A DNA stretch of 13,641 bases from Rhodospirillaceae bacterium (lineage in GTDB: Bacteria > Pseudomonadota > Alphaproteobacteria > MPNO01 > UBA2964). Numbering within the stretch: the stretch's first letter is position 1; every line of letters begins with the position of its first letter. Made by a program: the position numbers and the translations under genes. Location of the stretch: the NCBI GenBank assembly GCA_018660305.1, contig JABJKO010000053.1, positions 1 through 13,641 of the forward strand. Reading direction: 5' to 3'. The notes under the pieces are model-generated. The model saw only the letters and a list, made by a program, of their open reading frames with translations, was not told the origin of the DNA and did not search any database. This document shows, one piece after another, positions 1-6,596 of this stretch.

Positions 1-1
1 T

Positions 2-442
2 GTCTTCATGATTCCGTTGCTGGGGATAGGCACCTACCCCGCCATTGCCGCGCTGTTTCTCTACAGCCTGCTCCCCATTGTCCGAAATACCCATAGTGGT
101 CTGACGACAATTCCGGCAAGCCTGCGGGAATCCGCGATGGCGCTGGGGATGGAGACACCGGCCCGTCTCAGGCTGGTGGAACTTCCCCTCGCCGCACCGG
201 CCATTCTCGCCGGCATCAAGACCGCCGCCGTCATCAATGTGGGTACGGCGACGCTGGGGGCCCTGATTGGTGCGGGTGGGTACGGCCAACCCATCCTCAC
301 CGGGATCAGGCTGGATGATACGGGCCTCATTCTGGAGGGGGCGGTCCCGGCCGCGCTTCTGGCGCTGCTCGTACAGGGCGGATTCGAGCTCGCCGAACGC
401 CGATTTGTGCCGGCGGGCATGCGCGCCGCGCCGGAAATTTGA
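2..442 (+). CDS. ABC transporter permease, glycine betaine/osmoprotectant type (5' truncated)
   Basis: This is the C-terminal part (about 146 residues) of an inner-membrane permease. The frame is open to the left edge, so the true start lies outside the window. It carries the cytoplasmic EAA loop that docks on the ATPase: E-S-A-M-A-L-G, then nine residues, then V-E-L-P. This is followed by hydrophobic stretches ([20 protein letters not shown] and the segment near [14 protein letters not shown]) and the G-A-G-G-Y-G-Q-P-I turn typical of ProW/OpuCB-like permeases for glycine betaine, choline or related quaternary amines. The substrate is inferred from family resemblance only. Its ATPase and binding protein, or a fused binding domain, must lie to the left. 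It ends 15 nt from the convergent tusA-like gene. Confidence 0.85.
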   Translation, partial: VFMIPLLGIGTYPAIAALFLYSLLPIVRNTHSGLTTIPASLRESAMALGMETPARLRLVELPLAAPAILAGIKTAAVINVGTATLGALIGAGGYGQPILTGIRLDDTGLILEGAVPAALLALLVQGGFELAERRFVPAGMRAAPEI

Positions 443-457
443 TCAGAACCGAAGACC

Positions 458-679
458 TCAACTCTTGCGGCGGAGAATGATGGTATAAACGCCAGTGTCC
501 TCGACACAGGATACCAGCGGATGACCGGTCTGTTCACAAAACGCCTCAAAATCACGGGGAGCGGCCGGATCGGTGGCCAGTATGGTCAGTGCCTCACCCG
601 GGGCCACATCGCGCAGCGCCTTGCGGGCGCGGAGCACCGGTAGCGGACATTTGAGGCCTTGTGCATCGAGTTCAGCCAT
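458..679 (-). CDS. tusA: TusA-family sulfurtransferase (SirA-like)
   Basis: A 73-residue protein of the usual TusA/SirA size. Near the N-terminus it has the family signature D-x-x-G-L-x-C-P-x-P (DAQGLKCPLPVLRARKAL), with Cys11 as the predicted persulfide-carrying residue. The C-terminal half ends in the expected beta strand (GVYTIILRRK). TusA proteins pass sulfane sulfur between partners; in E. coli the end product is the 2-thio group on U34 of tRNA-Gln, -Glu and -Lys. Which relay this protein serves cannot be told from sequence, since several TusA-like paralogues exist in proteobacteria. The ATG at 679 has a GAGAG stretch about 12 nt upstream. The gene lies 43 nt downstream of a tRNA-Gln gene on the same strand and may receive its transcription. 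Confidence 0.85.
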   Translation of the reverse strand: MAELDAQGLKCPLPVLRARKALRDVAPGEALTILATDPAAPRDFEAFCEQTGHPLVSCVEDTGVYTIILRRKS

Positions 680-722
680 CGTCCGAATACTCTCTCAACA
701 GGCAAATATCGCGGTAAAAAGA

Positions 723-797
723 TGGCTGGGGCGCCTGGAATCGAACCAGGGAATCACGGGATCAAAACCCGTTGCCTTACCGCTTGGCTACGCCCCA
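723..797 (-). tRNA. tRNA-Gln (anticodon UUG), CCA encoded
   Basis: Read on the minus strand this 75-nt segment folds as a full cloverleaf. The 7-bp acceptor is TGGGGCG with CGCCCCA, followed by discriminator G and an encoded CCA. The anticodon arm is ACGGG-TTTTGAT-CCCGT, with anticodon TTG at 763-765. The T arm is CCTGG-TTCGAAT-CCAGG. The D arm has the AGCCAAGCGGTAAGGC form. Glutamine identity follows from the UUG anticodon and the U1-A72 type acceptor end. A short T5 run on the minus strand (716-720) lies just after the CCA. Confidence 0.97.
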
Positions 798-823
798 TCA
801 GCTCATTCCGGGCTCGGCGCCGC

Positions 824-852
824 ACCATAATCGGGAATGATGTCGGCGGCAA
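824..852 (-). promoter_or_regulatory. Putative sigma-70 promoter of tRNA-Gln
   Basis: On the minus strand there is TTGCCG (-35, plus-strand 847-852), a 17-nt spacer and TATGGT (-10, 824-829). It is followed at once by a GC-rich discriminator (GCGGCGCC), as expected for stringently controlled stable-RNA promoters. The -10 lies 26 nt upstream of the mature tRNA 5' end. This is a pattern match only. Confidence 0.5.
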
Positions 853-957
853 CAAATTCAATGTTAATTACGATATGAAATAAACTTCTTCACCTAAGTG
901 GTAAAAATGGTTAATTTATTTCCTTCGATACCATCGAGTGGGTACGGATCGAATCGC

Positions 958-1245
958 ATGAGTATTTTCAAATCGTTCTGGAGTGTACAAGGCGTTTCCC
1001 CCGAAGCGCGTGATGTGGCGGTTCGCGCCGCCCATGCCGACGGGGAGGAACTCGGTGAATGGCTTAGCCGTCTGATTCACCGTGTGGATGCCGACGAAAT
1101 GAGCGCGGTGGCCTCTCGCCAGCATGCGGAACAGCGGACCAAGTCGGTTTCGCGCGAAGTCGACGATAAACTGACATCAATTGAGCGGGCCATGCTCCGG
1201 CCTGATGGCGGCACCGGGTTTACCGGCAATTTCGGATCTGCCTGA
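958..1245 (+). CDS. Small hypothetical protein with N-terminal W-x-V-x-G-V/GEWL motif
   Basis: A 95-residue soluble protein with no signal peptide or TM segment. Residues 8-42 hold the shared motif: WSVQGV, then S-P-E-A-R and a helix (RDVAVRAAHAD), then G-E-E-L-G-E-W-L-S-R-L-I. The tail has a second helical stretch (VDDKLTSIERAML) and a Gly/Thr-rich end. The ATG at 958 is preferred over the upstream GTG (898) and ATG (907) because it puts the motif Trp at residue 8, matching residue 7 in the two following paralogues. The ribosome site is weak in all cases. The same motif starts PodJ-like and Sel1-repeat proteins of alphaproteobacteria. Function unknown; it is the first of three consecutive genes with this motif. 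Confidence 0.7.
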   Translation: MSIFKSFWSVQGVSPEARDVAVRAAHADGEELGEWLSRLIHRVDADEMSAVASRQHAEQRTKSVSREVDDKLTSIERAMLRPDGGTGFTGNFGSA

Positions 1246-1425
1246 CACGCGCCGATTGCCGCTCTCCCACCGAACCACCAACACCATGCGGCCATAGACC
1301 ATTTCGGGTTTGCCGAACCGTTACGGGGTTAGTTTTCCCAATTTTTCGAGATTCACGGGCGGGAATCGAACGCGCCGCGCCGGCTGGTAATCTTTTGTTA
1401 TCCTTCCCGTATCACGTTCTTGCCC
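1246..1425. other. Intergenic spacer between the first two motif genes
   Basis: 180 bp without a credible gene. No strong terminator is visible: the best candidate is a 4-bp AACC/GGTT stem near 1317-1330, followed by short T runs, which is too weak to call. The AT-rich stretch near 1330-1400 could hold a promoter for the next gene, but I cannot define boxes. Confidence 0.4.
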
Positions 1426-2004
1426 ATGGTTTCCGTATCACCATGGAGTGTCAAAGGGGTCGAGCCCGAAGCGCGGGAGGCGGCCAAAATCGCCGCGCGC
1501 CGTTCGGCCATGACTGTCGGGCAATGGCTGAGCCAGACAATCCGCGCCGCCGCCGCACAGCAGCTTGCCGACACCGCACAACCCCTTGTGGAGACGGCTC
1601 CGTCTCCGCCGCCGCCTCAACCAGCCCCTGAACAGGCTGATCAGGGTGACAATTCACTGGCATCGCAAGAGAGTTACCCGGTCGAGGCCCTAAGGGCCGT
1701 CGAAGCGGGCCACAACGCTCCTCCGCCGGTCAGCATGGACGAGGCGATACGCGAAAATATCCCCAGGCTGAACAATCCAATAGAAGATTCTGAATCGAAG
1801 AGCCGGGCGGCCATTGCGTCCCCGGTCGACCAGGTAGAACAGCTTTCGGAACGGATCGAGCAGGTCAGGGAGCAATCCCCCCTATTGACCGCACCGGTTG
1901 AACGGGCGGTCAGCCGCCTCTCCGAACGTCTCGAGAAAATCGAGGCAGCCCGGCGAACCGAAGCGGCAAACCGACGCTGGTCTCTCTTCAGCAATAACGA
2001 CTGA
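1426..2004 (+). CDS. Hypothetical protein with shared N-terminal motif and coiled-coil tail
   Basis: A 192-residue soluble protein. Residues 7-42 carry the shared motif (PWSVKGVEPEAREAAK, then an Ala-rich helix, then M-T-V-G-Q-W-L-S-Q-T-I). A Pro/Gln/Ala-rich linker follows. A short element P-P-P-V-S-M-D-E-A-I recurs almost unchanged (P-P-P-V-P-M-D-P-A-I) just before the TM helix of the next gene, so the two are paralogues beyond the N-terminus. The last 60 residues are heptad-like and charged (LSERIEQV ... LSERLEKIEAARR), probably a coiled coil. There is no TM helix and no Sel1 repeat. The start is taken at ATG 1426, with a TTG two codons earlier as alternative; neither has a clear ribosome site. 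Probable role: partner or regulator of the envelope protein encoded next, by inference only. Confidence 0.75.
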   Translation: MVSVSPWSVKGVEPEAREAAKIAARRSAMTVGQWLSQTIRAAAAQQLADTAQPLVETAPSPPPPQPAPEQADQGDNSLASQESYPVEALRAVEAGHNAPPPVSMDEAIRENIPRLNNPIEDSESKSRAAIASPVDQVEQLSERIEQVREQSPLLTAPVERAVSRLSERLEKIEAARRTEAANRRWSLFSNND

Positions 2005-2093
2005 TCGACGCCAGGTTCCGGTCACGCGCCCTCCGAGGCGCTGACAGCCTGCCTTATACCCCCATAGGGATCGCGGAAAAGCGGAGTTTTGCC

Positions 2094-2123
2094 TTAACAC
2101 CGGGGGGCTTAGATCGCTATAGT
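2094..2123 (+). promoter_or_regulatory. Possible promoter of the Sel1/peptidoglycan-binding gene
   Basis: TTAACA (2094-2099), an 18-nt spacer and TATAGT (2118-2123), 24 nt upstream of the ATG at 2148. The boxes are moderate matches. The 143-bp gap after the previous stop codon leaves room for an independent start. Confidence 0.35.
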
Positions 2124-2134
2124 GGCGGTATCTG

Positions 2135-2139
2135 AGGAG
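2135..2139 (+). promoter_or_regulatory. Ribosome binding site AGGAG
   Basis: AGGAG, 8 nt upstream of ATG 2148. It fixes the start and is the only strong Shine-Dalgarno site among the three motif genes, suggesting the third protein is the best expressed of the trio. Confidence 0.75.
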
Positions 2140-2147
2140 CGATTTCG

Positions 2148-3734
2148 ATGCCACCAAACAACCGCTGGCGCGTGCAGGGCGTTGACAGAAAGACTCGGCG
2201 GCTTGCCCGCCAAGCCGCCGCACGCACTGGTATAACAGTGGGAGAGTGGATCGATAAAGCGATCATCACCCATGGTGGCCTTGCTCCAAGGGGACCGACC
2301 GCGCCCCTGATACCCGCCGAGTTTCTGAGATCCGCCCGCATCAGCCAGCCGGCGCCCGATGAAACAACCGATCCAGCCGCGGTGGATGATGACCTGAATG
2401 CGTTGCCGGAATCGGATGCAGTGCAAGAGGGAGGAGACAATACGGCACCTGAATCCGTGCCGGAAACGCCTCCGGCGCCCGAGCCTCTCCCCCAACCAGA
2501 GCCTGCAACTGAGGCCGAAGCCGAAGCCGAACCGGCCTTAGCGGCGGAGGCGGAAGCCGATTCTGAATTGACGCCCGAAGGCTCTGAGTCCGAACCCGAA
2601 GCCGTTCCATTATCGGTCGACCCCGCCGATCGCCCGCCTCCGCCGGTTCCCATGGATCCGGCGATCGCCGCCGCGGCAACCAGCGCCTCGCGGCAAATGA
2701 CTCCGCGCATCATCGGCGGGGTCTTCGTGCTCCTTCTGTTGGCCGGCGGTTACTGGTTCCTGGCCGATAGCCCGATGGCGCCAACGCCCTCTCCGGCGGG
2801 CTCAGACGATGTCACCAAGAACGAGGCCGCCGCCCTTGCCGTACCGGCGCCCGCAAAGAAACTTTCCCTGGCCAATGATCTGGAGAACACCGCGCCACCA
2901 CTCCCTCAGACGCCTTTTGAGCGGATGAATGCCGCTGCCGGTAAAGGGGATCCAAAGGCGCAGCATGATTTGGCCATCATGTATTTGCGGGGCAATGGTG
3001 TTCCCGTCGATCACGTGCAGGCCGCGAGCTGGCTGAAAAAAAGCGCCGGGTCCGGCATACCCAAGGCACAATATAATTTAGGGCTGTTATACGAAAAGGG
3101 GCTTGGGGTTACACAGAATTACACCACCGCCTTCTCATGGTACCAGCGCGCGGCACAGCAAGGGCACACCCGCGCACAACACAATCTGGGCGCGCTGTTC
3201 GCCGTCGGGAAAGGCACCAAGCAAAACTACAACGAGGCGGCCCGCTGGTTTACGCGCGCCAGCAAGGAAGGTCTCGCTGAAGCGCATTACAGTCTCGGAC
3301 TGCTTCACGAAAGAGGTCTTGGGGTTAAAAGCGATCCCCGCAAGGCAGCCGCTTTCTACCGCAGTGCCCTCGCGGCGGGAAGCGCGCAGGCAGCGGAAAA
3401 GCTGACGCGGCTGGAACCCGCCTTGAAAGAATTGCCCTTGCAGTCCGACAACACACTGACAGCCAGCAGGACGCCGGTAAAAACCGGTCCCCGTGGCGAT
3501 GTCGCAAAAAGCCGGACTTTGTCACCGGCGGGTATCATCAATTTGCAGCGTCTCCTCGCGAAGCTTGATCTCTCCCCTGGTCCGGCCGATGGCGTTCTGG
3601 GGAGGAAGACCGTCGAAGCGATTAAGCTTTATCAGCGCTTCGCCGGGCTACCGGTAGACGGCAAACCAACGTCCGATTTGTTGAAGGATTTACGCCAGGT
3701 GGTCGGCGCCATGGCGCCCGGCGGTACCAACTAG
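2148..3734 (+). CDS. PodJ-like membrane protein: N-terminal motif, TM helix, four Sel1 repeats, peptidoglycan-binding domain
   Basis: 528 residues with a clear order of parts. Residues 7-42 carry the shared motif (RWRVQGVDRKTRR ... GITVGEWIDKAI). Residues 60-180 are acidic, Pro/Glu/Ala-rich and include a run of Glu-Ala repeats from a GCCGAA-like 6-bp microrepeat (about 2510-2540). A single TM helix lies at about 187-206 (IIGGVFVLLLLAGGYWFLA). Four 36-residue Sel1 repeats follow at about 267-410 (A-Q-x-x-L-G-x-x-Y-x-x-G-x-G-V pattern). A PG_binding_1 domain is at about 465-515 (NLQRLL ... DGVLGRKTVEAI). The N-terminus should be cytoplasmic and the Sel1/PG-binding part periplasmic. This order recalls PodJ, the alphaproteobacterial polar organiser, but the long coiled coils of PodJ are missing, so I would not assign that name. 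A cell-wall-linked scaffold role is inferred. It ends 4 nt from the convergent ispE stop. Confidence 0.88.
   Translation: MPPNNRWRVQGVDRKTRRLARQAAARTGITVGEWIDKAIITHGGLAPRGPTAPLIPAEFLRSARISQPAPDETTDPAAVDDDLNALPESDAVQEGGDNTAPESVPETPPAPEPLPQPEPATEAEAEAEPALAAEAEADSELTPEGSESEPEAVPLSVDPADRPPPPVPMDPAIAAAATSASRQMTPRIIGGVFVLLLLAGGYWFLADSPMAPTPSPAGSDDVTKNEAAALAVPAPAKKLSLANDLENTAPPLPQTPFERMNAAAGKGDPKAQHDLAIMYLRGNGVPVDHVQAASWLKKSAGSGIPKAQYNLGLLYEKGLGVTQNYTTAFSWYQRAAQQGHTRAQHNLGALFAVGKGTKQNYNEAARWFTRASKEGLAEAHYSLGLLHERGLGVKSDPRKAAAFYRSALAAGSAQAAEKLTRLEPALKELPLQSDNTLTASRTPVKTGPRGDVAKSRTLSPAGIINLQRLLAKLDLSPGPADGVLGRKTVEAIKLYQRFAGLPVDGKPTSDLLKDLRQVVGAMAPGGTN
3705..3718. repeat. 14-bp perfect palindrome at the convergent gene junction
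   Basis: GGCGCCATGGCGCC lies in the last codons of the Sel1 gene, about 20 nt before the ispE stop codon. It is the only clear dyad at this junction and could act as a weak bidirectional hairpin. No T-tract follows on either strand, and a chance origin from Ala/Gly codons is possible. Confidence 0.3.
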
Positions 3735-3738
3735 AGCC

Positions 3739-4623
3739 CTAATCCAATGCTGGGGTTGGCGTCTCCGTCAGGAAGCAGCCCTCGTGAACCCACCATCCAG
3801 CCTGCATATCCCGGATGACCCGGGCAGCTTCACCCGCCTTTTCACTGTCGGGGAACAGCCCGAAACAGGTCGCGCCACTTCCCGAAAGCCGTGACAGCAG
3901 GCAATCGCCCTGGGCACCCAACGCCTGCAGCACATCCACAATTCGAGGGGACAGGTCCATGGCCGGTGGCGCCAGATCGTTACGGGTCCCGGCAAGGGCT
4001 GCGATCAGCTCGTGGCGGCCCGGGATTTTTTCGGGAAAAGAGGCCGGATCCGAAAACGCGCCCTCTCTCGACTCGAATACCCTAGCGGTGGAAACCGCCA
4101 CGCCTGGATTGACCAGAACAAGCCCCAAGGGGGGCAAGGAACCCGCGGCGGTAATTTGCTCCCCGATCCCCCGAACGCGGGCCGGACGACCGAACAGGCA
4201 GATTGGCACATCGGCGCCAAGCGACAATCCGATTTTCGCAAGCGCCTCCGCGCTGAGATCGAGCCGCCACAGAGAATTCAGCGCCCGGATAGCCGCTGCC
4301 GCGTCGGCCGAACCGCCTCCGATACCCGACGCGACGGGCAGGTTTTTTGACAGGGTTATGGCCGCTCCCCGGGTTTCTCCCACCGCTTCCATGACGGCGC
4401 GCGCGGCACGCAAAACCAGATTGTCCGCATCCGCCTCCAGATCGCCGGCAAAGGGGCCCTCAACAGCCAGAGTCAGATTATCGCTGCTCTCGACGCGAAC
4501 GACATCATGGCAATCGGCAAAGGCGATCAGGCTATCGAGCTCGTGATAGCCATCGGCGCGGCGGCCGACAACATGCAGAAAGAGATTGATTTTAGCGGGC
4601 GCCTGGACGGTTAACGACGCCAT
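3739..4623 (-). CDS. ispE: 4-diphosphocytidyl-2-C-methyl-D-erythritol kinase (GHMP family)
   Basis: A 294-residue cytoplasmic kinase that phosphorylates the 2-hydroxyl of CDP-methylerythritol with ATP, a middle step of the non-mevalonate (MEP) isoprenoid pathway. The N-terminus A-P-A-K-I-N-L-F-L-H-V holds the catalytic-type Lys11. The GHMP glycine loop P-V-A-S-G-I-G-G-G-S-A-D-A-A is at 96-109. The G-A-D-V-P-I motif with Asp139 corresponds to the catalytic Asp of E. coli IspE. The C-terminal GHMP segment R-L-S-G-S-G-A-T-C-F-G is present. Length is normal. It lies 21 nt downstream of the TPR lipoprotein gene on the same strand and is very probably cotranscribed with it. Confidence 0.97.
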   Translation of the reverse strand: MASLTVQAPAKINLFLHVVGRRADGYHELDSLIAFADCHDVVRVESSDNLTLAVEGPFAGDLEADADNLVLRAARAVMEAVGETRGAAITLSKNLPVASGIGGGSADAAAAIRALNSLWRLDLSAEALAKIGLSLGADVPICLFGRPARVRGIGEQITAAGSLPPLGLVLVNPGVAVSTARVFESREGAFSDPASFPEKIPGRHELIAALAGTRNDLAPPAMDLSPRIVDVLQALGAQGDCLLSRLSGSGATCFGLFPDSEKAGEAARVIRDMQAGWWVHEGCFLTETPTPALD

Positions 4624-4644
4624 CGAAACGGTTCCCGACCTGGC

Positions 4645-6432
4645 TCAGCCCCGACTATCCTTGGATGGTGCATCCACAAGACCCTTACGGAGCTTTTTCT
4701 CAATGGCCGGAACATCCTTTTTCTCAGGCTCCAGAGACAGTGCCCGGTTCCACTGGAAACGCGCTTCATTAAAACGGCCCACCCGCCAATACGCATCGCC
4801 CAAATGATCGTTGATGGTTGGATCTTCCGGCCGAAGGATGACCGCACGCTCCAATTTTCGCGCCGCGTTGTCATATTCTCCGATCTTGTACAGGACCCAC
4901 CCCAGGCTATCGACGATATATCCATCGTTGGGCCGGAGCTGCACCGCGCGCTCGATCATCTCCTTGGCCCGCTCGAAATTCTTGCCCTGATCTACCCAGG
5001 AATAACCAAGATAGTTGAGAACAAAGGGTTGCTCCGGGCTCAATTTCAAGGCCCTGAGAAAATCCGTTTCGGCATTTTGCCATTGCTTGGATCTCTCATA
5101 GGCAATCCCTCTGGCATAGAGCAGGGACCAGTGGCTTTTTGACAGCTTGCCAATCCGCTTGATCGCCCCGCTATAGGAATCGACGGAGTCCTGATACTGT
5201 TTCTTGGTCCGGAACAAATCACCGAGACGGATAAACGGTTCCGACTGATCGGTTCTCTCCTCCGCCATCTTTTGCAACTGGGTGATTGCCTCGTCGGTAC
5301 GCTTCAGATCATCGAGCGTCGCCGCCTTGCGCAACCGTGCGGACCAGTACAACGGAGAGTCCGGGCTCACCGCCTCATAGAGGGAAAGCGCTTCGGTTTT
5401 CCGATCGAGAGATTCCAGCAGCCCGCCCAGCAACACCTGCGCCAGGGGAAAGCTTGGACGCAATCGCAAGGCAAAGCGGCCATAAATCAGTGCCAGATCA
5501 TTGGAGCGGCCCTGAGCCAGCGTTCCCGACAAATTGAAGAAAACCTCGGCCATGCCCTCCATCGGGTTGGAGATAAGGCGCTTCGGCTTTTTTCCGGATT
5601 TCAGCCGATCAAGAGCCGTGTCCAGCGCTTCCGTGTCGTTATTTTTGTCTATGAAGTTCTTGTACAGCGCCCTGGCTTCTTTCGTTCGCCCCTTGCGCTC
5701 GAGGAATCGCCCATAGGCCTGAACCGCGCGCAAGGATGCGGTACTCTTGACCGCCGCACTGAGGGATTTGTCCGCCGCCTCATCACGACCGGCCAGATCC
5801 TCTATCAGACCCACATGCAGATGGCGCAGGCCGACAAAAGACGCGACCTTCGACAGCCCGTCGAGCGCCTTGACCGCTTCCCCGGTTTTACCCTGAGCCT
5901 GGCGCAGCCACGCCAGCAGAAGCGGTGAGGTGAAAGTATTCATCCCGCGACGCGGCATATCCACCAGCCGGGTCGCCGCCTGGTCGAGTTGTCCACGACG
6001 CATGTCTTCAACGACCAACGTCAAATTCGAAATCGGCTCGCCAGCGTTGGTGCCGACGATCTTGCGGGCCAGCTTAGCCGCCTGCTCAAGGCGCCCGCTG
6101 GCAACCAGCGAGAAAAATGCCTGGCGCCGGATCTTTCGGTTTGCCGAATCCAGCGACAGGGCGTCGGTCAAGAGCTCGGCGGCATTACCAAAATCGCGGT
6201 TACGACGGGCGAACCGGCCCGCCAGATACTTGCCCGCGGCCGATGCCACATAAATCTCCCGCGGCGCCTCGGAAACAGCCTGAGCCTTGTCTGCCGCCGC
6301 CACACGCGTCGGGGGTCCCTCCTGCGCGCAGGCGCTAACCGTCAAACCGAGGGTTATGGCCATTGGCCAGAAAACAGCCTTGGAAGCGGAGACGGTCAAA
6401 TGAGAGCGTCTATTTTGATGCCGGATTTTCAT
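4645..6432 (-). CDS. TPR-repeat lipoprotein
   Basis: A 595-residue exported protein. The basic N-terminus (KIRHQNRRSH) and hydrophobic core (VFWPMAITLGLTVSAC) end in a lipobox, V-S-A-C, with Cys35 as the lipidation site. Asp is absent at +2 (Ala-Gln follow), so outer-membrane sorting is expected. The mature part is almost entirely helical. TPR units are clearest in the last 230 residues, for example the units around LGDLFRTKKQYQDSVDSY, ARGIAYERSKQWQNAETDF, LGYSWVDQGKNFERAKEM, LGWVLYKIGEYDNAARKL and LGDAYWRVGRFNEARFQW. Such repeats bind proteins; no enzyme motif is seen. Position just upstream of ispE is, as I recall, common in alphaproteobacteria, but a functional link is not established. Frequent Pro-rich turns between repeats give the usual 34-residue spacing. 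Confidence 0.9.
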   Translation of the reverse strand: MKIRHQNRRSHLTVSASKAVFWPMAITLGLTVSACAQEGPPTRVAAADKAQAVSEAPREIYVASAAGKYLAGRFARRNRDFGNAAELLTDALSLDSANRKIRRQAFFSLVASGRLEQAAKLARKIVGTNAGEPISNLTLVVEDMRRGQLDQAATRLVDMPRRGMNTFTSPLLLAWLRQAQGKTGEAVKALDGLSKVASFVGLRHLHVGLIEDLAGRDEAADKSLSAAVKSTASLRAVQAYGRFLERKGRTKEARALYKNFIDKNNDTEALDTALDRLKSGKKPKRLISNPMEGMAEVFFNLSGTLAQGRSNDLALIYGRFALRLRPSFPLAQVLLGGLLESLDRKTEALSLYEAVSPDSPLYWSARLRKAATLDDLKRTDEAITQLQKMAEERTDQSEPFIRLGDLFRTKKQYQDSVDSYSGAIKRIGKLSKSHWSLLYARGIAYERSKQWQNAETDFLRALKLSPEQPFVLNYLGYSWVDQGKNFERAKEMIERAVQLRPNDGYIVDSLGWVLYKIGEYDNAARKLERAVILRPEDPTINDHLGDAYWRVGRFNEARFQWNRALSLEPEKKDVPAIEKKLRKGLVDAPSKDSRG

Positions 6433-6596
6433 GGATTCTGCTTAATGCCCCTACCGTTCAACACTATACGTGGAACCGCCATAAGGTTTCGTTACCCGCA
6501 GCCATTGGCGTTTATGCTCTGATCCGCGATACGGAACGGTTATTCTAGCCGAAGCCGTGCACCGATGCGAGCAATACTGGCAGATCGACCCAATTG
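6433..6596. other. Intergenic region between ETF-QO and the TPR lipoprotein
   Basis: 164 bp with no credible gene. It must contain the 3' end of the ETF-QO message and probably the promoter for the lipoprotein-ispE pair. A 6-bp stem (CCCAAT 6589-6594 with ATTGGG 6603-6608) spans the ETF-QO stop codon but has no T-tract. On the minus strand a TATAGT box lies about 30 nt before the lipoprotein start, without a convincing -35. Confidence 0.35.

Noticed and set aside
61..555. Open frame of 164 codons on the minus strand
   Set aside because: Runs across both the ABC permease and the tusA-like gene end, with an Arg/Ser-rich translation typical of a shadow frame.
1355..1377. Sequence GGGAATCGAA resembling the complement of a tRNA T arm
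   Set aside because: No acceptor, D or anticodon arm can be built around it, so it is neither a tRNA nor a recognisable att remnant.
3815..4546. Open frame of 243 codons on the plus strand
   Set aside because: Antisense to ispE, with Ser/Arg/Pro/Ala-rich low-complexity translation and no family resemblance.
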